From assembly GCA_937983055.1 (NCBI GenBank), contig CALJLA010000292.1, positions 1 through 13,760 on the forward strand: a stretch of DNA of 13,760 bases. Direction: 5' to 3'. Below, in pieces: positions 13,330 to 13,760 of this stretch. Within the stretch, counting starts at the first letter, position 1. Each line of letters begins with the position of its first letter. Both the position numbers and the translations under genes were made by a program. The notes below the pieces were generated by a model. The model did not search any database. It was given only the letters and a program-made list of their open reading frames with translations, and was not told where the DNA came from. Source of the DNA: an uncultured Pseudomonadota bacterium. Lineage in GTDB: Bacteria; Pseudomonadota; Gammaproteobacteria; Burkholderiales; Eutrophovitaceae.

Positions 13330-13760
13330 TGGTGCCACGGGTCATCGGGCTGCTGGGCACTGCGCTCGTGTGTCTGGCATGCGTGCACGCCGCGGCGGAC
13401 TCGGCCCCGCGTGCGCCGGACGAGGATCGCCGGTTCTTCCACGAATACTTCCGGGCGCGGTTTCCCGACAAGCCTTTGAGCGAGTACATCTACGGCTCGC
13501 TGATGCTCAATGCCGACGCCAGGGCCCAGTACGAAAGCATCATGGAGTTTCCGCCGTTCCAGGGCGACATCGATCGTGGCCGAGCATTGTGGGAAAAGCC
13601 GTTCAGCAACGGCACGCGCTTCGCCGACTGCTTTGCCGATGGCGGCCGCGGAGCGGCCGCGCGTTACCCGAGGTACGACCCTGCCGGCGATGAGGTGGTC
13701 ACTTTCGAGATGGCGATCAATCGCTGCCGGGAGGCGAACGGAGACACGCCGTCGCCATTC
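13329..13760 (+). CDS. soxA: Sulfur-oxidation c-type cytochrome SoxA, N-terminal part
   Basis: The first 144 codons of soxA lie in the window; the rest is cut by the right edge. The product starts with a Sec signal peptide (1-22). The sequence between 75 and 144 matches the first SoxA cytochrome domain (PFQGDIDRGRALWEKPF, RYPRYDPAGDEVVTFEMAI, INRCREANGDTPSPF). At the place where diheme SoxA proteins have CxxCH there is only C101 (FADCFADGG), and C133 could be its disulfide partner, which points to the monoheme type of SoxA. The true heme domain would lie past the window. GTG at 13332 is an alternative start. Confidence 0.93.
   Translation, partial: MVPRVIGLLGTALVCLACVHAAADSAPRAPDEDRRFFHEYFRARFPDKPLSEYIYGSLMLNADARAQYESIMEFPPFQGDIDRGRALWEKPFSNGTRFADCFADGGRGAAARYPRYDPAGDEVVTFEMAINRCREANGDTPSPF

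Noticed and set aside
13371..13391. Possible lipoprotein or heme motif in the soxA signal peptide (CLACVH)
   Set aside because: It lies within the hydrophobic signal peptide, lacks the CxxCH pattern and does not fit a standard lipobox; Sec cleavage is more likely.

Overview
The window looks like chromosomal DNA of a GC-rich betaproteobacterium. The grounds are the petABC-sspA-sspB order, the SspA/SspB pair, a Coq7-type (ubiquinone, not menaquinone) hydroxylase, and the kind of protein sequences seen. The sox genes at the right end suggest that it can oxidise thiosulfate or other reduced sulfur. Genus cannot be fixed by eye. I see no insertion sequence, integrase, CRISPR array or rRNA.

Left part (1-6360), all on the minus strand and so read right to left: petA-petB-petC (Rieske protein, cytochrome b, cytochrome c1 of the bc1 complex), then sspA-sspB (RNA polymerase-associated protein and ClpXP adaptor), then tRNA-Thr(TGT) with its own TATAAT promoter. 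A small secreted coiled-coil protein begins only 11 nt after the tRNA CCA end. It is followed by sucC-sucD (succinyl-CoA synthetase) and the start of a TerC/YjbE membrane protein cut by the window edge. Most junctions are overlaps or gaps under 50 nt.

Middle (6361-6900) is the only long stretch without a recognised gene. It holds the petA promoter, a plus-strand promoter-like pair followed by nested inverted repeats, and a clear minus-strand intrinsic terminator (6581-6611) that no recognised gene uses. After it comes an OsmC-family gene (+), which converges on a minus-strand group: a Ser/Thr kinase fused to a cyclic-nucleotide-binding domain, a rhodanese, a TusA-like protein and a Coq7-type hydroxylase. 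BepA-like M48 protease is also on the minus strand, upstream of the kinase.

Right part (11538-13760): moaC (molybdenum cofactor) is divergent from bepA, with overlapping -10 elements. Downstream of moaC on the plus strand is soxX-soxY-soxZ-soxA, the last cut by the window edge. SoxXA and SoxYZ are the periplasmic thiosulfate-oxidising core: SoxXA attaches the substrate to the C-terminal cysteine of SoxY, and electrons leave through c-type cytochromes. SoxY ends GGCG instead of GGCGG, and the visible part of SoxA lacks a first CxxCH, which suggests the monoheme type.

No wholly unknown multi-gene system is evident. The items most worth a second look are the kinase-cNMP fusion, the unassigned transcription unit ending at the 6581-6611 terminator, the tRNA/coiled-coil leader arrangement, and the shortened SoxY swinging arm.
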